Shown piece after piece: positions 1 to 7,102 of a stretch of DNA of 9,970 nucleotides; positions within the stretch are counted from its first letter, which is position 1; each line of letters opens with the position of its first letter. The notes below the pieces were generated by a model. It saw only the letters and a list, made by a program, of their open reading frames with translations. It was not told the DNA's origin and did no database searches. The DNA comes from Prevotella sp. UBA1378 (GTDB lineage Bacteria; Bacteroidota; Bacteroidia; Bacteroidales; Bacteroidaceae): positions 77,446 through 87,415 of the forward strand of contig DBRC01000042.1 in the NCBI GenBank assembly GCA_002305505.1, read 5' to 3'. The position numbers and the translations under genes are program-made.

Positions 1-3
1 CGG

Positions 4-60
4 ATTTATAGCTATAAATCTTTTTGCCCCATTATCCGCCTGCTGCCCACGACTTGCCTT
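4..60. repeat. Dispersed intergenic repeat, copy 1 (at window edge)
   Basis: This stretch matches 8140-8196 without gaps at 52 of 57 positions. It begins with a perfect palindrome (3-20, GATTTATAGCTATAAATC) and continues into a GC-richer arm containing CCCCATTATCCGCCTGCTGCCC-like sequence. Read on the minus strand it could encode the same peptide end as the RND fragment (RQVVGSRRIMGQKDL, then TAG), but an in-frame TAA lies directly upstream, so here it is not the end of a gene. The repeat may continue to the left of the window. It is probably a family of intergenic elements placed near gene ends; the function is unknown. Confidence 0.7.
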
Positions 61-80
61 TAGGGCAGCGATCCTTTTTT
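42..80 (+). terminator. Possible intrinsic terminator (weak)
   Basis: GCTGCCC (42-48) can pair with GGGCAGC (63-69) around a 14-nt loop, and a run of six T follows at 75-80. The T run starts five bases after the stem, which is farther than usual, and the loop is long. If real, it would end a plus-strand gene lying left of the window. The left arm belongs to the dispersed repeat, but the right arm and the T run are absent from the other copy. Confidence 0.3.
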
Positions 81-122
81 AAATACAAAACAGAAATTGC
101 TTATCCCGAACTCAGATATACA

Positions 123-186
123 TAAATCCAAACTTCCCGGACAAAGCCCGGGGAACCCGGGAGCCATCCGGAGAAGTCTGGATTTA
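123..186. repeat. 64-nt near-perfect inverted repeat / structured RNA candidate
   Basis: On the minus strand three stems nest: 14 bp (186-173 with 136-123, including one G-U pair), then 5 bp (CCGGA/TCCGG), then 6 bp (CCCGGG/CCCGGG) closed by a TTC triloop. They are separated by a 1-nt bulge and a symmetric 5-nt internal loop, about 25 bp in total. The single imperfection is a G-U wobble in minus-strand RNA but an A-C mismatch in plus-strand RNA, which suggests the minus-strand transcript is the folded one. It lies about 105 nt past the stop codon of the 70-residue gene. No T run follows, so it is not a standard intrinsic terminator. It could be a 3'-end stabiliser, a small RNA or a miniature transposable element. 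Confidence 0.65.
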
Positions 187-290
187 CATTAAGCCCGTGC
201 AAGCCCGATGGGTCCGGAAGACAGGGCCCGTATGGGGCCGGAGCCTTTCCGCCCTCCCATCCATCTGCCGCCCCACGCTGCGCCGTGCTG

Positions 291-503
291 TCAAAAGCCC
301 GTGGTACTGATGGTCTTTATCACCTCGGCGATGCCCATTTCGCGGCCTTCGTCTTTCAAATGCAGCTCATTGAAGTCCTCCAACGCCTGCTGCTCTTCCT
401 CGCTGCTTTCATAAACACAGGCATTGCCCTTAGCTTCCGCGATGGCCCATCCCGCGATGGCAGCAGCCACAAAGGCAACCATTGCCAATAATACGCTTGT
501 CAT
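291..503 (-). CDS. Small secreted or membrane-anchored hypothetical protein (70 aa)
   Basis: Not recognised. The 70-residue product has a hydrophobic alanine-rich N-terminal segment (about residues 3-23, MTSVLLAMVAFVAAAIAGWA), either one membrane helix or an uncleaved signal. A hydrophilic acidic part follows, with an EEEQQALEDFNEL stretch likely to be helical. The short N-terminus has no strong positive charge. The ATG at 503 is preceded by purine-rich AGAAAGAAG and, about 30 nt further up, by a good Bacteroides-type promoter, which supports a real gene over a chance ORF. It lies 128 nt downstream of susD on the same strand but has its own promoter, so it need not belong to the Sus operon. 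Overlapping plus-strand frames look like shadows. Confidence 0.62.
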   Translation of the reverse strand: MTSVLLAMVAFVAAAIAGWAIAEAKGNACVYESSEEEQQALEDFNELHLKDEGREMGIAEVIKTISTTGF

Positions 504-533
504 CTTCTTTCTATTATTTTTTCAACTCTGCCA

Positions 534-564
534 CAAATATACGAAATTAATCGCTGCCCACAAA
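534..564 (-). promoter_or_regulatory. Bacteroides-type promoter of the 70-aa gene
   Basis: On the minus strand TATATTTG (541-534) fits the -7 consensus TAnnTTTG. A TTTG (564-561) sits 19 nt upstream, the expected -33 spacing for the Bacteroidota primary sigma factor. Transcription would start about 25 nt before the ATG at 503. Confidence 0.6.
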
Positions 565-631
565 ATTTTCATGCAAAATCAATCGGCAAGGCAAAAGCAA
601 TAACGGCACACCCGGCAAAGCGCGACGGGCG

Positions 632-2236
632 TCAATAGCCTTCATTCTGGTCGAAGTCCCCCCCGGCATTGCGCATATCCAGGTTTTGGTTCAGCTCGGT
701 TTGGGGCACCGGCCAATATTCAATGTATTCCTTAAATACGCCTTTAGCGGCAGAAATGGCCGCCCACTTGTTATACTTCTTCAGGCGTTCCGCCCATTTA
801 CCCGTCCGCACGAGGTCGTAGCGGCGCCAGTTTTCCCCGAAAAGTTCGCGGATACGCTCATCCTGCAGGTCTTCCCTGAACTGCTCCCTGCTCTTTCCGC
901 TCCATCTGAGCGCTGCCGGCTGGCTGCCGCCGAAGGCGCGGTCGCGCACTTGGTTGATGTATGGCTCGGCCTCAGCAGTCGACCCGAGTTCGTTCAGGCA
1001 TTCGCCGTAACAGAGCAGCACATCCGCGTATCTGATGATAGGGATGTTCTTGCCCGAGTACCACATGTTGTTAAGCCCCAACCCCGAAGATATGTCGGTA
1101 CGCGGGTCTTCGTATTTCTTGATGTGCGGGTCGAGCTCGTCGTGGTCTTCCTCGCTCAGCCCCTCCCACTCCAGTCCGGCCAGGGTGGCCTCCACGCCGT
1201 TCTCGGTGAAGGTATAGCGTATGCTGGCTTCGCGCCGGGTATCGCCCTCCTCCCACACGCCGCCTTCGGTTACATCCATATATGCATGCTCCGTAGGCAC
1301 ACTGTGGTCGTAGCCGGCAAAGTAGCAGTCGTCCCCGAAATCCTTGGCACAAGCCCTCGAGCCCAACTGGAACTGCACCTGGTTGGCATAGCCGCGGGCG
1401 GCAGAGAACGTCGTGGTCAGGATGACCTCGGCCGAAGCGTCTTTGGTATAATCCCACAGGTCGTTGTAATCATCCAAGAGCCGGTACTTCCCCGCGCTAA
1501 TCACCTCCTTCAGCGCGTCGGCACCTTTCCGGAAATCACGCAGCCCCGTTTCTTCCGGAGCCGACATGTAAGCCCTTCCCAGCATGGCATAACCGGCATA
1601 GCACGTGGCCCTGCCGTCGTCGTTCTTTCCCGGTGCCAGCTCTGCAGCGCATGCCAAATCGGCGATGATAAACTGCCACACGTCTTTCAGCGGCTGGCGG
1701 CCGTAATTGATTTCCCCGTTATCTATGCGCGTCAGGTCTATCGTAGGGATGCGCCCCCATATCATGGCACTCTGATAAGAAACAAAGCCCCGCAGGAAAG
1801 AAGCCTCACCCAGCAGTTCCGCCGCCTTGGTGCCCTTTTGCGGGTTTACGGCCTGCATGGCACGGATAATCTTGGCACAGTTGGCGATGATACCGAAGCG
1901 GCGGTTCCAGCTGTCGGCCGAATAACCGTTCTCGGCATTCATCGCCCCATCGCAATAATCCCACGCACCCGTAGAGGCATCCTTTGCCTGCAACGCCCCC
2001 ACCTGGATTTCATCGGTGCCCTGCAAGTAATACCAGCACTGGGCATCCTTGTAGAGCTCCTTGAAACTTGAATAGATGCTCTGCAGGTTGATTTCTGCAA
2101 GATTCACATCCGAGAGCACCTTGCTTTCGGGCAATTGTGTTTTGTTTTCCTGCTCCAGGAAGTCCGAGCAAGAAGCAGCCGCCGACACTCCCACGGCCAA
2201 CAGGGCCCATATTTTGATTCGATTGATTGTCTTCAT
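632..2236 (-). CDS. susD: SusD/RagB-family outer-membrane nutrient-binding lipoprotein
   Basis: This is the surface lipoprotein that closes over its SusC partner and captures substrate for TonB-driven import. The 534-residue product is of normal family length. A lipoprotein signal peptide (MKTINRIKIWALLAVGVSAAASC) places the lipidated cysteine at residue 23, followed by SDFLEQENKTQ, typical of SusD N-termini. The C-terminal part has family features: RELFGENWRRYDLVRTGKW at about 463-481, YWPVPQTEL at 507-515, and a final QNEGY where many members end in NPGY. The ATG at 2236 lies 25 nt after the susC stop, so the two are co-transcribed. The ligand cannot be told from sequence, and no carbohydrate-active enzyme is nearby. 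'susD' is a family label, not proof of starch use. Confidence 0.95.
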   Translation of the reverse strand: MKTINRIKIWALLAVGVSAAASCSDFLEQENKTQLPESKVLSDVNLAEINLQSIYSSFKELYKDAQCWYYLQGTDEIQVGALQAKDASTGAWDYCDGAMNAENGYSADSWNRRFGIIANCAKIIRAMQAVNPQKGTKAAELLGEASFLRGFVSYQSAMIWGRIPTIDLTRIDNGEINYGRQPLKDVWQFIIADLACAAELAPGKNDDGRATCYAGYAMLGRAYMSAPEETGLRDFRKGADALKEVISAGKYRLLDDYNDLWDYTKDASAEVILTTTFSAARGYANQVQFQLGSRACAKDFGDDCYFAGYDHSVPTEHAYMDVTEGGVWEEGDTRREASIRYTFTENGVEATLAGLEWEGLSEEDHDELDPHIKKYEDPRTDISSGLGLNNMWYSGKNIPIIRYADVLLCYGECLNELGSTAEAEPYINQVRDRAFGGSQPAALRWSGKSREQFREDLQDERIRELFGENWRRYDLVRTGKWAERLKKYNKWAAISAAKGVFKEYIEYWPVPQTELNQNLDMRNAGGDFDQNEGY

Positions 2237-2261
2237 AATGATTCTTCGCTTTTTTAGATTG

Positions 2262-5200
2262 TTAGAAACTTAAATTCATTCCGAAAGTAAACGTGCGTGT
2301 AGGCGGGTAATTGTAATCTCCCGTTTCGGGGTCGAAGCCTTTGTACCCGGTCAGGCAGAACAGATTGCTGCCCGTAACGTAAAGGCGCAGGCTGTTCAGG
2401 CGGAGCGGGGCTACCAGCCTCTTGTCGAACTGGTAGGCCAGCGTAAGCGTGGAAAGGCGCAGGTAGTCTGCCTTCTGGATGGTCATATCCGTCTCATAAG
2501 GATAATATCCGTTGTAACCACTTGAATTATAAATGGCCCGTGGGAATTTGGCCCCGCGGTTGGTTTCGCTCCAGCGGTCGGCGAGGTCGGGCGATGCCGG
2601 CGACAGTCCCCGGCTGGATGTAAGGGTTTCGTAATAACCGCTGATTTTCTTCGCTCCCAACGAATAGGTCATAATGGCATTTAAGGTGAAATTCTTCCAG
2701 CGCAGGTCGGTGTTGAACCCGCCGTAGCAAGTGGGGTCGCTGCGCCCCACCACCTCGCGGTCATACTGGTTGATGACACCGTCGGGCTTGCCGTCCGGGC
2801 CAGAAATGTCCTTGATGAAGATATCCCCCGGCTCTACCGTGCGCCCGTTATAGTTGATGCCTTCCCATTCGGAGCGGTTGTCCTCGTTGGCGATGCCGCC
2901 ACTCCGATAAGTATAGATGGTATGCAGCGCCTCATTCAAGAAGATGTTGTTCTGCCGGTCGGTGCCGTTCAGGATCTTGTCTACGTCGCCGTAAAGTTCC
3001 GTCACCTCATTCTTGTCGAACGAGATGTTAGCCCCGAAGTTCCAGCCCCAGTCTGCGGTGCGGATGATATTGGCGCTGACGGAAGCCTCGAAGCCACGGT
3101 TCTTCACCGTGCCGATATTCTCCCATGTAGTGCTGTAGCCTGTTGTCTGGTGCAGCGAATGCTGCATGAGCAGGTCCTTGTTTGTGATGAAAAACAGGTC
3201 GAGCGATGCCGTGAGGCGGTTGGAGAAGAACCCCATGTCAACTCCAGCGTTAAACTGCCGCTGCTTTTCCCACGTGATGCCGGGCGTACCGCGCAGGCCG
3301 CTGTTGGCATAGCCTGCCTGCCCCACCGTAGAGTTGTTCACCGTGACGCGCGATGTAACGGGCGTGTACCACGTTTCATAAACATAGTTCTGAATGTCCT
3401 GATTGCCCACTACGCCGTAACCGAGACGGAACTTGAGCCTGCTGAACACGCTCTGGCTGTTCATGAAATCCTCGTTCGTTACCTCCCAAGCAGCCGAGAA
3501 AGAGGGGAAGAGCCCCCACCGGTGGCCTTTAGCAAACTTTGACGAACCGTCGTAACGTGCTGTGACCGTAAGGAAGTAACGGTTGGCATAGTCGTAGTTG
3601 CCGCGGATAATGTACGACATCAGCGAAGAATTGCCGAAATCCGAGTCGATAACGGTCTTCTCGAAAGCAGCGGCGCCTGCCAGCTCATGATACCCGAGGT
3701 CGTCGCTGGGGAAGCGCATGCCCGTGGCCGAGTCGAAGTTGCTGATGTATTTAGTGGCACTGGTGCCTATCATGGCATTCACATGATGCACGCCGAACCG
3801 GCTGTCCCACGAAAGCGTGTTGTCCCATTGCCAGTTTGTCTGCTCCCAGCGCTGGTGGGTAGCCTGTGCGTCGCCGCTCTCATGGCGTATCGACTCCTGG
3901 ATGTAACTGGGAATATAGCGGAACCACGACTGGGAAACATGGTCGAACGAGAGCGTGGAACGGAAGTTCAAGCCTTTCATGAACTCAATGTTCAGGAAGT
4001 TGGAAGAAGCTATACGCGAACGGGCACGGTCGATCTGCACCTCTTGCGAATTGAACGGGTTGTACTCGTTGTTATAACTCTCGCTCAAGGCCTGGTAGTA
4101 AACCGTAAGATAAGGCTTCGTGTAACGCGTTTCGGGATTCATGTACGGTGCATAATCGAGCAAGGGGTTGGCACTTAAAGCCTTGTTGTACACATCGTCG
4201 GACGGTATGCCGTCTTCCGTACGGGTGAAGGAGGTGTTCGTACCCACTTTCAGCCATGGCTTGATGTGTGCCTCAGCATTGATGCGCCCGCTGTATTTAT
4301 CCTGCCTGGAGCCCTTCAGGATGCCTTCCTTACCGGCATAGTTAAAGCTGAGGTAAACGCTGCCTTGGTCGAAGGCCTTGGAGAAGCTGATGTTGTGGAC
4401 GTGCTCAACACCCGTACGCACCACTTGGTCCAACCAATCGAAGCTCTTCCAGGTATTATCGCTGCTGTTGTAGCTTTCCAGCTCTTGGGCAGAAAACGCA
4501 AGGTTCGTACCCAGAAGCGTTTTGCTGATATATTCCTGGATATCGGCACCGGGATGGTCGCGCAGGTATCCGTTGGCAAACGAACTGATACGGAGGCCGG
4601 CCAGCCCGGTACCGTCCATCAGTTCCGGCTGCTGCACCATTTTGGATACGCTCAGCCAACCGTCGTAGCTCACGGTACCTTCGCGGCTATAGCCTTTCTT
4701 CGTCGTAATCAGCACCACGCCATTGGCACCACGCGAACCGTAGAGCGCCGTGGCCGAGGCATCCTTCAACACTTCCAGGTGCTCGATGTCGTTAGGGTTC
4801 AAAGCGCTGAAGCCGCCGTAGTCATTATTCATGACCATCCCGTCGACCACATAGATAGGCTCCGTACCCGAGTTGATGCTATTGATGCCCCGGATGCGGA
4901 TGCCCGTATCATCGCTGGGGCGGTTGGCGGGCGATATGAACACTCCGGCCATGCGGCCTTGCAGTGCTTGGTTGACGTTCGTTACGGGCTTCTCCACCAG
5001 CTGCCTGCCATCGACGGAGCCGACAGCACCGGTCAAGTCGCTTTTCTTCATGATTGTACCTACGACGACTATCTCGTCGAGACTGGAGTATTCCTCTTGC
5101 AAAACGATGCTAAGGGGGGCAGCAGAATTAGCCACAACCGCCTGGGTAACGTATCCTACATACGACACGGTCAATGTGTTGCCTCTGGCTGCCTTGGCGG

Positions 5201-5360
5201 TAAAGTTACCGTCTGCATCGGTCACCGCTGCAGCCTTGCCGCCGACGGAAACGGTGGCACCGATGACGGGTTCCCCCGCCTGTGTTTTCACATTACCGCG
5301 CAACGTGAACTCTTCCTGTGCCGTCGCTGCCACACTCATAACGACTGCAAGGAAAATCAA
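2262..5360 (-). CDS. susC: SusC/RagA-family TonB-dependent outer-membrane transporter, start region frameshifted
   Basis: This is the beta-barrel transporter of a SusCD pair, importing a glycan or peptide into the periplasm with energy from TonB. The open frame of 1032 residues is of usual length. In order it shows: the end of a signal peptide (cleaved after about residue 14, AATAQ); a carboxypeptidase-regulatory-like beta domain (about 18-88, RGNVKTQAGEPVIGATV); a TonB box (about 95-101, DEIVVVG); a plug with LKDASATALYGSRGANG (about 198-213); then the barrel, ending in the typical GMNLSF. As sequenced, the frame can only start at TTG 5360 or ATG 5339, losing the positively charged signal start. 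The natural start, ATG 5379 (MQKRVF...), is one base out of frame at a run of eight T (5366-5359). susD follows after 25 nt. Substrate unknown. Confidence 0.92.
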   Translation of the reverse strand: MIFLAVVMSVAATAQEEFTLRGNVKTQAGEPVIGATVSVGGKAAAVTDADGNFTAKAARGNTLTVSYVGYVTQAVVANSAAPLSIVLQEEYSSLDEIVVVGTIMKKSDLTGAVGSVDGRQLVEKPVTNVNQALQGRMAGVFISPANRPSDDTGIRIRGINSINSGTEPIYVVDGMVMNNDYGGFSALNPNDIEHLEVLKDASATALYGSRGANGVVLITTKKGYSREGTVSYDGWLSVSKMVQQPELMDGTGLAGLRISSFANGYLRDHPGADIQEYISKTLLGTNLAFSAQELESYNSSDNTWKSFDWLDQVVRTGVEHVHNISFSKAFDQGSVYLSFNYAGKEGILKGSRQDKYSGRINAEAHIKPWLKVGTNTSFTRTEDGIPSDDVYNKALSANPLLDYAPYMNPETRYTKPYLTVYYQALSESYNNEYNPFNSQEVQIDRARSRIASSNFLNIEFMKGLNFRSTLSFDHVSQSWFRYIPSYIQESIRHESGDAQATHQRWEQTNWQWDNTLSWDSRFGVHHVNAMIGTSATKYISNFDSATGMRFPSDDLGYHELAGAAAFEKTVIDSDFGNSSLMSYIIRGNYDYANRYFLTVTARYDGSSKFAKGHRWGLFPSFSAAWEVTNEDFMNSQSVFSRLKFRLGYGVVGNQDIQNYVYETWYTPVTSRVTVNNSTVGQAGYANSGLRGTPGITWEKQRQFNAGVDMGFFSNRLTASLDLFFITNKDLLMQHSLHQTTGYSTTWENIGTVKNRGFEASVSANIIRTADWGWNFGANISFDKNEVTELYGDVDKILNGTDRQNNIFLNEALHTIYTYRSGGIANEDNRSEWEGINYNGRTVEPGDIFIKDISGPDGKPDGVINQYDREVVGRSDPTCYGGFNTDLRWKNFTLNAIMTYSLGAKKISGYYETLTSSRGLSPASPDLADRWSETNRGAKFPRAIYNSSGYNGYYPYETDMTIQKADYLRLSTLTLAYQFDKRLVAPLRLNSLRLYVTGSNLFCLTGYKGFDPETGDYNYPPTRTFTFGMNLSF

Positions 5361-5379
5361 AAAAAACTCTCTTTTGCAT
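5293..5379 (-). other. Out-of-frame natural start of susC with T8 tract
   Basis: From ATG 5379 the reading frame runs 28 codons (MQKRVFFDFPCSRYECG...) to a TAA at 5295-5293. If the eight-T run (coding strand, 5366-5359) had seven T, the same ATG would read MQKRVFLIFLAVVMSVAATAQ and continue into the whole transporter. That is a textbook signal peptide with a charged start, hydrophobic core and Ala-x-Ala end. So susC is either OFF by homopolymer slippage, rescued by slippage during transcription or translation, or shows a one-base sequencing error. Confidence 0.8.
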
Positions 5380-5424
5380 ACAGCTTAAATATTTTTAGTT
5401 AAACGTCATGTTATTTCACTACTG

Positions 5425-5455
5425 CAAATATAACGCTACCTGGCGGAAAGGGCAA
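5425..5455 (-). promoter_or_regulatory. Bacteroides-type promoter of susC-susD
   Basis: On the minus strand TATATTTG (5432-5425) matches the -7 consensus TAnnTTTG, and TTG (5455-5453) lies 20 nt upstream at the -33 position. The predicted transcript starts about 40 nt before ATG 5379. That favours 5379, rather than 5360 or 5339, as the original start codon. The leader is A/T-rich with no strong Shine-Dalgarno sequence, as is common in this phylum. Confidence 0.6.
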
Positions 5456-5690
5456 CACAATCCGGTTGCAAAAAATACAACATTGGTCGAACGGCATTTT
5501 TTTATCCGGCTTCCTTCTACATTTGTTAGATTCCCTGCTACATCCTTGCATACCACGGTTATGGCCAACAGAGGCCATGCGCGGCAAGGCTCCTTATATA
5601 CAATAAGGTTCGAGGGAGTTGCAGCGAATACCACGTTTGTGGTACACAGAATGCCCCGATTGTGCTATTCCGCGGTATTGTTTTTTGCCG
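5456..5690. promoter_or_regulatory. Divergent intergenic regulatory region with several dyads
   Basis: No convincing gene lies here; the short frames on both strands overlap both promoters and have unnatural composition. The stretch separates the susC and metY promoters and holds several dyads: ATGGCC/GGCCAT (5561-5566, 5573-5578) nested inside CCTTGC/GCAAGG (5544-5549, 5584-5589); CCTTAT/ATAAGG (5592-5597, 5603-5608); and TACCAC-GTTT-GTGGTA (5629-5644). A TACCACG-like word recurs at 5551, at 5629, and inverted as CGCGGTA at 5671, ending 14 bp before the metY -7 box. These could be operator sites for a regulator of metY-cysK or of susCD. No known riboswitch was recognised. Confidence 0.4.
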
Positions 5691-5698
5691 TACCTTTG
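5691..5698 (+). promoter_or_regulatory. -7 promoter element of metY-cysK
   Basis: TACCTTTG is an exact TAnnTTTG match. A clear -33 TTG at the right spacing is missing (TTC at 5668-5670 is 20 nt upstream), which may mean an activator is needed. The leader to the metY ATG is about 70 nt. Confidence 0.55.
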
Positions 5699-5775
5699 CA
5701 TTGTCAATCCGGACAGAACCCGTAAACGAGCAACGAAATAAAAACAAAACAAGGATTAAAGAAAGGAAATAAAGT

Positions 5776-7077
5776 ATGAACAGCAAGAAACTACACTTCG
5801 AGACGCTGCAACTGCACGTAGGGCAGGAACAGCCCGACCCGGCCACCGACGCCCGCGCCGTACCCATCTACCAAACCACATCGTATGTGTTCCGCAACTC
5901 GCAGCATGCTGCCGACCGGTTCGGACTGCGCGACGCAGGCAATATCTACGGGCGGCTGACCAACTCGACACAGGCCGTGTTCGAAGAGCGCGTAGCAGCA
6001 CTCGAAGGCGGCATAGCCGGACTGGCCGTAGCCTCGGGAGCGGCCGCCGTTACTTACGCCCTGCAGAACATCGCGCAGAACGGCGACCATATCGTGGCTG
6101 CCGACAACCTTTACGGCGGGTCGTACAACCTGATTACGCACACGCTGGCCAACCAAGGCGTGAGCCATACCATCGTGAACGTAAACGACCTGACAGCCGT
6201 GGAGGCTGCCATACGCCCCAACACAAAAGCAATATATGCAGAGACATTCGGCAACCCCAATTCCGACGTGACCGATATCGACGCGCTGGCCGAACTGGCA
6301 CATAAGCATCACCTGCCGCTGATTATCGACAACACGTTCGGCACGCCCTTCCTGATACGCCCAATCGAGCATGGGGCCGACATCGTGATACACTCGGCAA
6401 CCAAGTTCATCGGCGGCCACGGATCAAGCTTAGGGGGCGTCATCGTAGACGGAGGCACCTTCGACTGGAAAGCCAATGCCGCGAAATATCCTACGCTGGC
6501 ACAGCCCGACCCCTCGTACCATGGGGCGGTATTTGCCGACGTGGCGGGGGCTGCGGCCTTCGTGACACGCATACGCGCCGTGATACTGCGCGATACCGGC
6601 GCTGCCATCAGTCCGTTCAATGCGTTCATACTGCTGCAGGGGCTCGAAACGCTCAGCCTGCGCGTGGAACGCCACGTGGAGAATGCCCTCAAGGTGGTAG
6701 AGTACCTGTCAAAGCATCCGCTGGTAGAAAAGGTGAACCACCCGTCGCTGGCGTCGCATCCCGACCACGCCCTATACAACAGGCTGTTCCCGAAAGGTGC
6801 AGGCAGTATCTTCACGTTCGAGATAAAGGGAGGGGAGGACACAGCGTGGAAATTCATCGACGCCCTGGAGATATTCTCGCTGCTGGCCAATGTGGCCGAT
6901 GCCAAGAGCTTGGTGATTCATCCGTACACGACGACCCACAGCCAACTGAGCAAGGAAGAGCTGGAACAACAGCACATCACGCCGTCGACGGTGCGGCTGA
7001 GTATCGGCACGGAACACATCGACGACATCATCGACGACATCGAACAGGCGTTCGAAAAGGTGAGAAGAGGGATATAA
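5776..7077 (+). CDS. metY: O-acetylhomoserine sulfhydrylase (homocysteine synthase)
   Basis: A cytoplasmic PLP enzyme that makes homocysteine from O-acetylhomoserine and sulfide, the direct sulfhydrylation route to methionine; many members also act on O-acetylserine. At 433 residues it has the usual length of this branch of the Cys/Met-metabolism PLP family, which is longer than cystathionine gamma-synthase. The N-terminus (LHFETLQLHVGQEQPDPATDARAVPIYQTTSYVF) is characteristic. YGRLTNST (about 58-65) and SGAAAVTYA (87-95) lie in the cofactor site, D185 in IIDNTFGTP should contact the PLP ring nitrogen, and K210 in HSATKFIGGHG is the Schiff-base lysine. VIHPYTTTHSQL near the C-terminus is the substrate-carboxylate loop. 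The ATG follows AAAGAAAGGAAATAAAGT, a usable ribosome-binding site. cysK follows after 25 nt, so the two form an operon. Confidence 0.95.
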   Translation: MNSKKLHFETLQLHVGQEQPDPATDARAVPIYQTTSYVFRNSQHAADRFGLRDAGNIYGRLTNSTQAVFEERVAALEGGIAGLAVASGAAAVTYALQNIAQNGDHIVAADNLYGGSYNLITHTLANQGVSHTIVNVNDLTAVEAAIRPNTKAIYAETFGNPNSDVTDIDALAELAHKHHLPLIIDNTFGTPFLIRPIEHGADIVIHSATKFIGGHGSSLGGVIVDGGTFDWKANAAKYPTLAQPDPSYHGAVFADVAGAAAFVTRIRAVILRDTGAAISPFNAFILLQGLETLSLRVERHVENALKVVEYLSKHPLVEKVNHPSLASHPDHALYNRLFPKGAGSIFTFEIKGGEDTAWKFIDALEIFSLLANVADAKSLVIHPYTTTHSQLSKEELEQQHITPSTVRLSIGTEHIDDIIDDIEQAFEKVRRGI

Positions 7078-7102
7078 GAATAACAAAAAAAAACAGAAGG
7101 AT

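Noticed and set aside
4..60. Possible remnant of a second RND gene on the minus strand (RQVVGSRRIMGQKDL then TAG)
   Set aside because: An in-frame TAA lies directly upstream and no RND-like sequence follows toward 290; the match is explained by the shared DNA repeat.
567..631. Terminator after susD
   Set aside because: Only short, interrupted complementarity and no T run on the minus strand; not enough to call a terminator.
686..2071. Long plus-strand open frame (461 codons) opposite susD
   Set aside because: It lies antisense to a full, clearly recognisable SusD in a GC-rich gene; the translation shows no family features and no promoter or ribosome-binding site, so it is a coding shadow.
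4266..5402. Plus-strand open frame (378 codons) opposite the susC N-terminal region
   Set aside because: Antisense to the conserved plug and TonB-box region; it runs on into the susC leader and its product has no recognisable domain. Treated as a shadow.
5690..5699. GTACCTTTGC, also on the minus strand at 9921-9930, resembling the GTAnnTTTGC core used by CTnDOT-type integrative elements
   Set aside because: Both matches coincide with promoter -7 elements (TAnnTTTG), which share most of this sequence; no integrase, arm sites or element boundary is present.
5699..5775. Riboswitch (SAM or similar) in the metY leader
   Set aside because: The leader is only about 70 nt, A-rich near the start codon, and shows no SAM-riboswitch core or terminator/anti-terminator pair that I can recognise.
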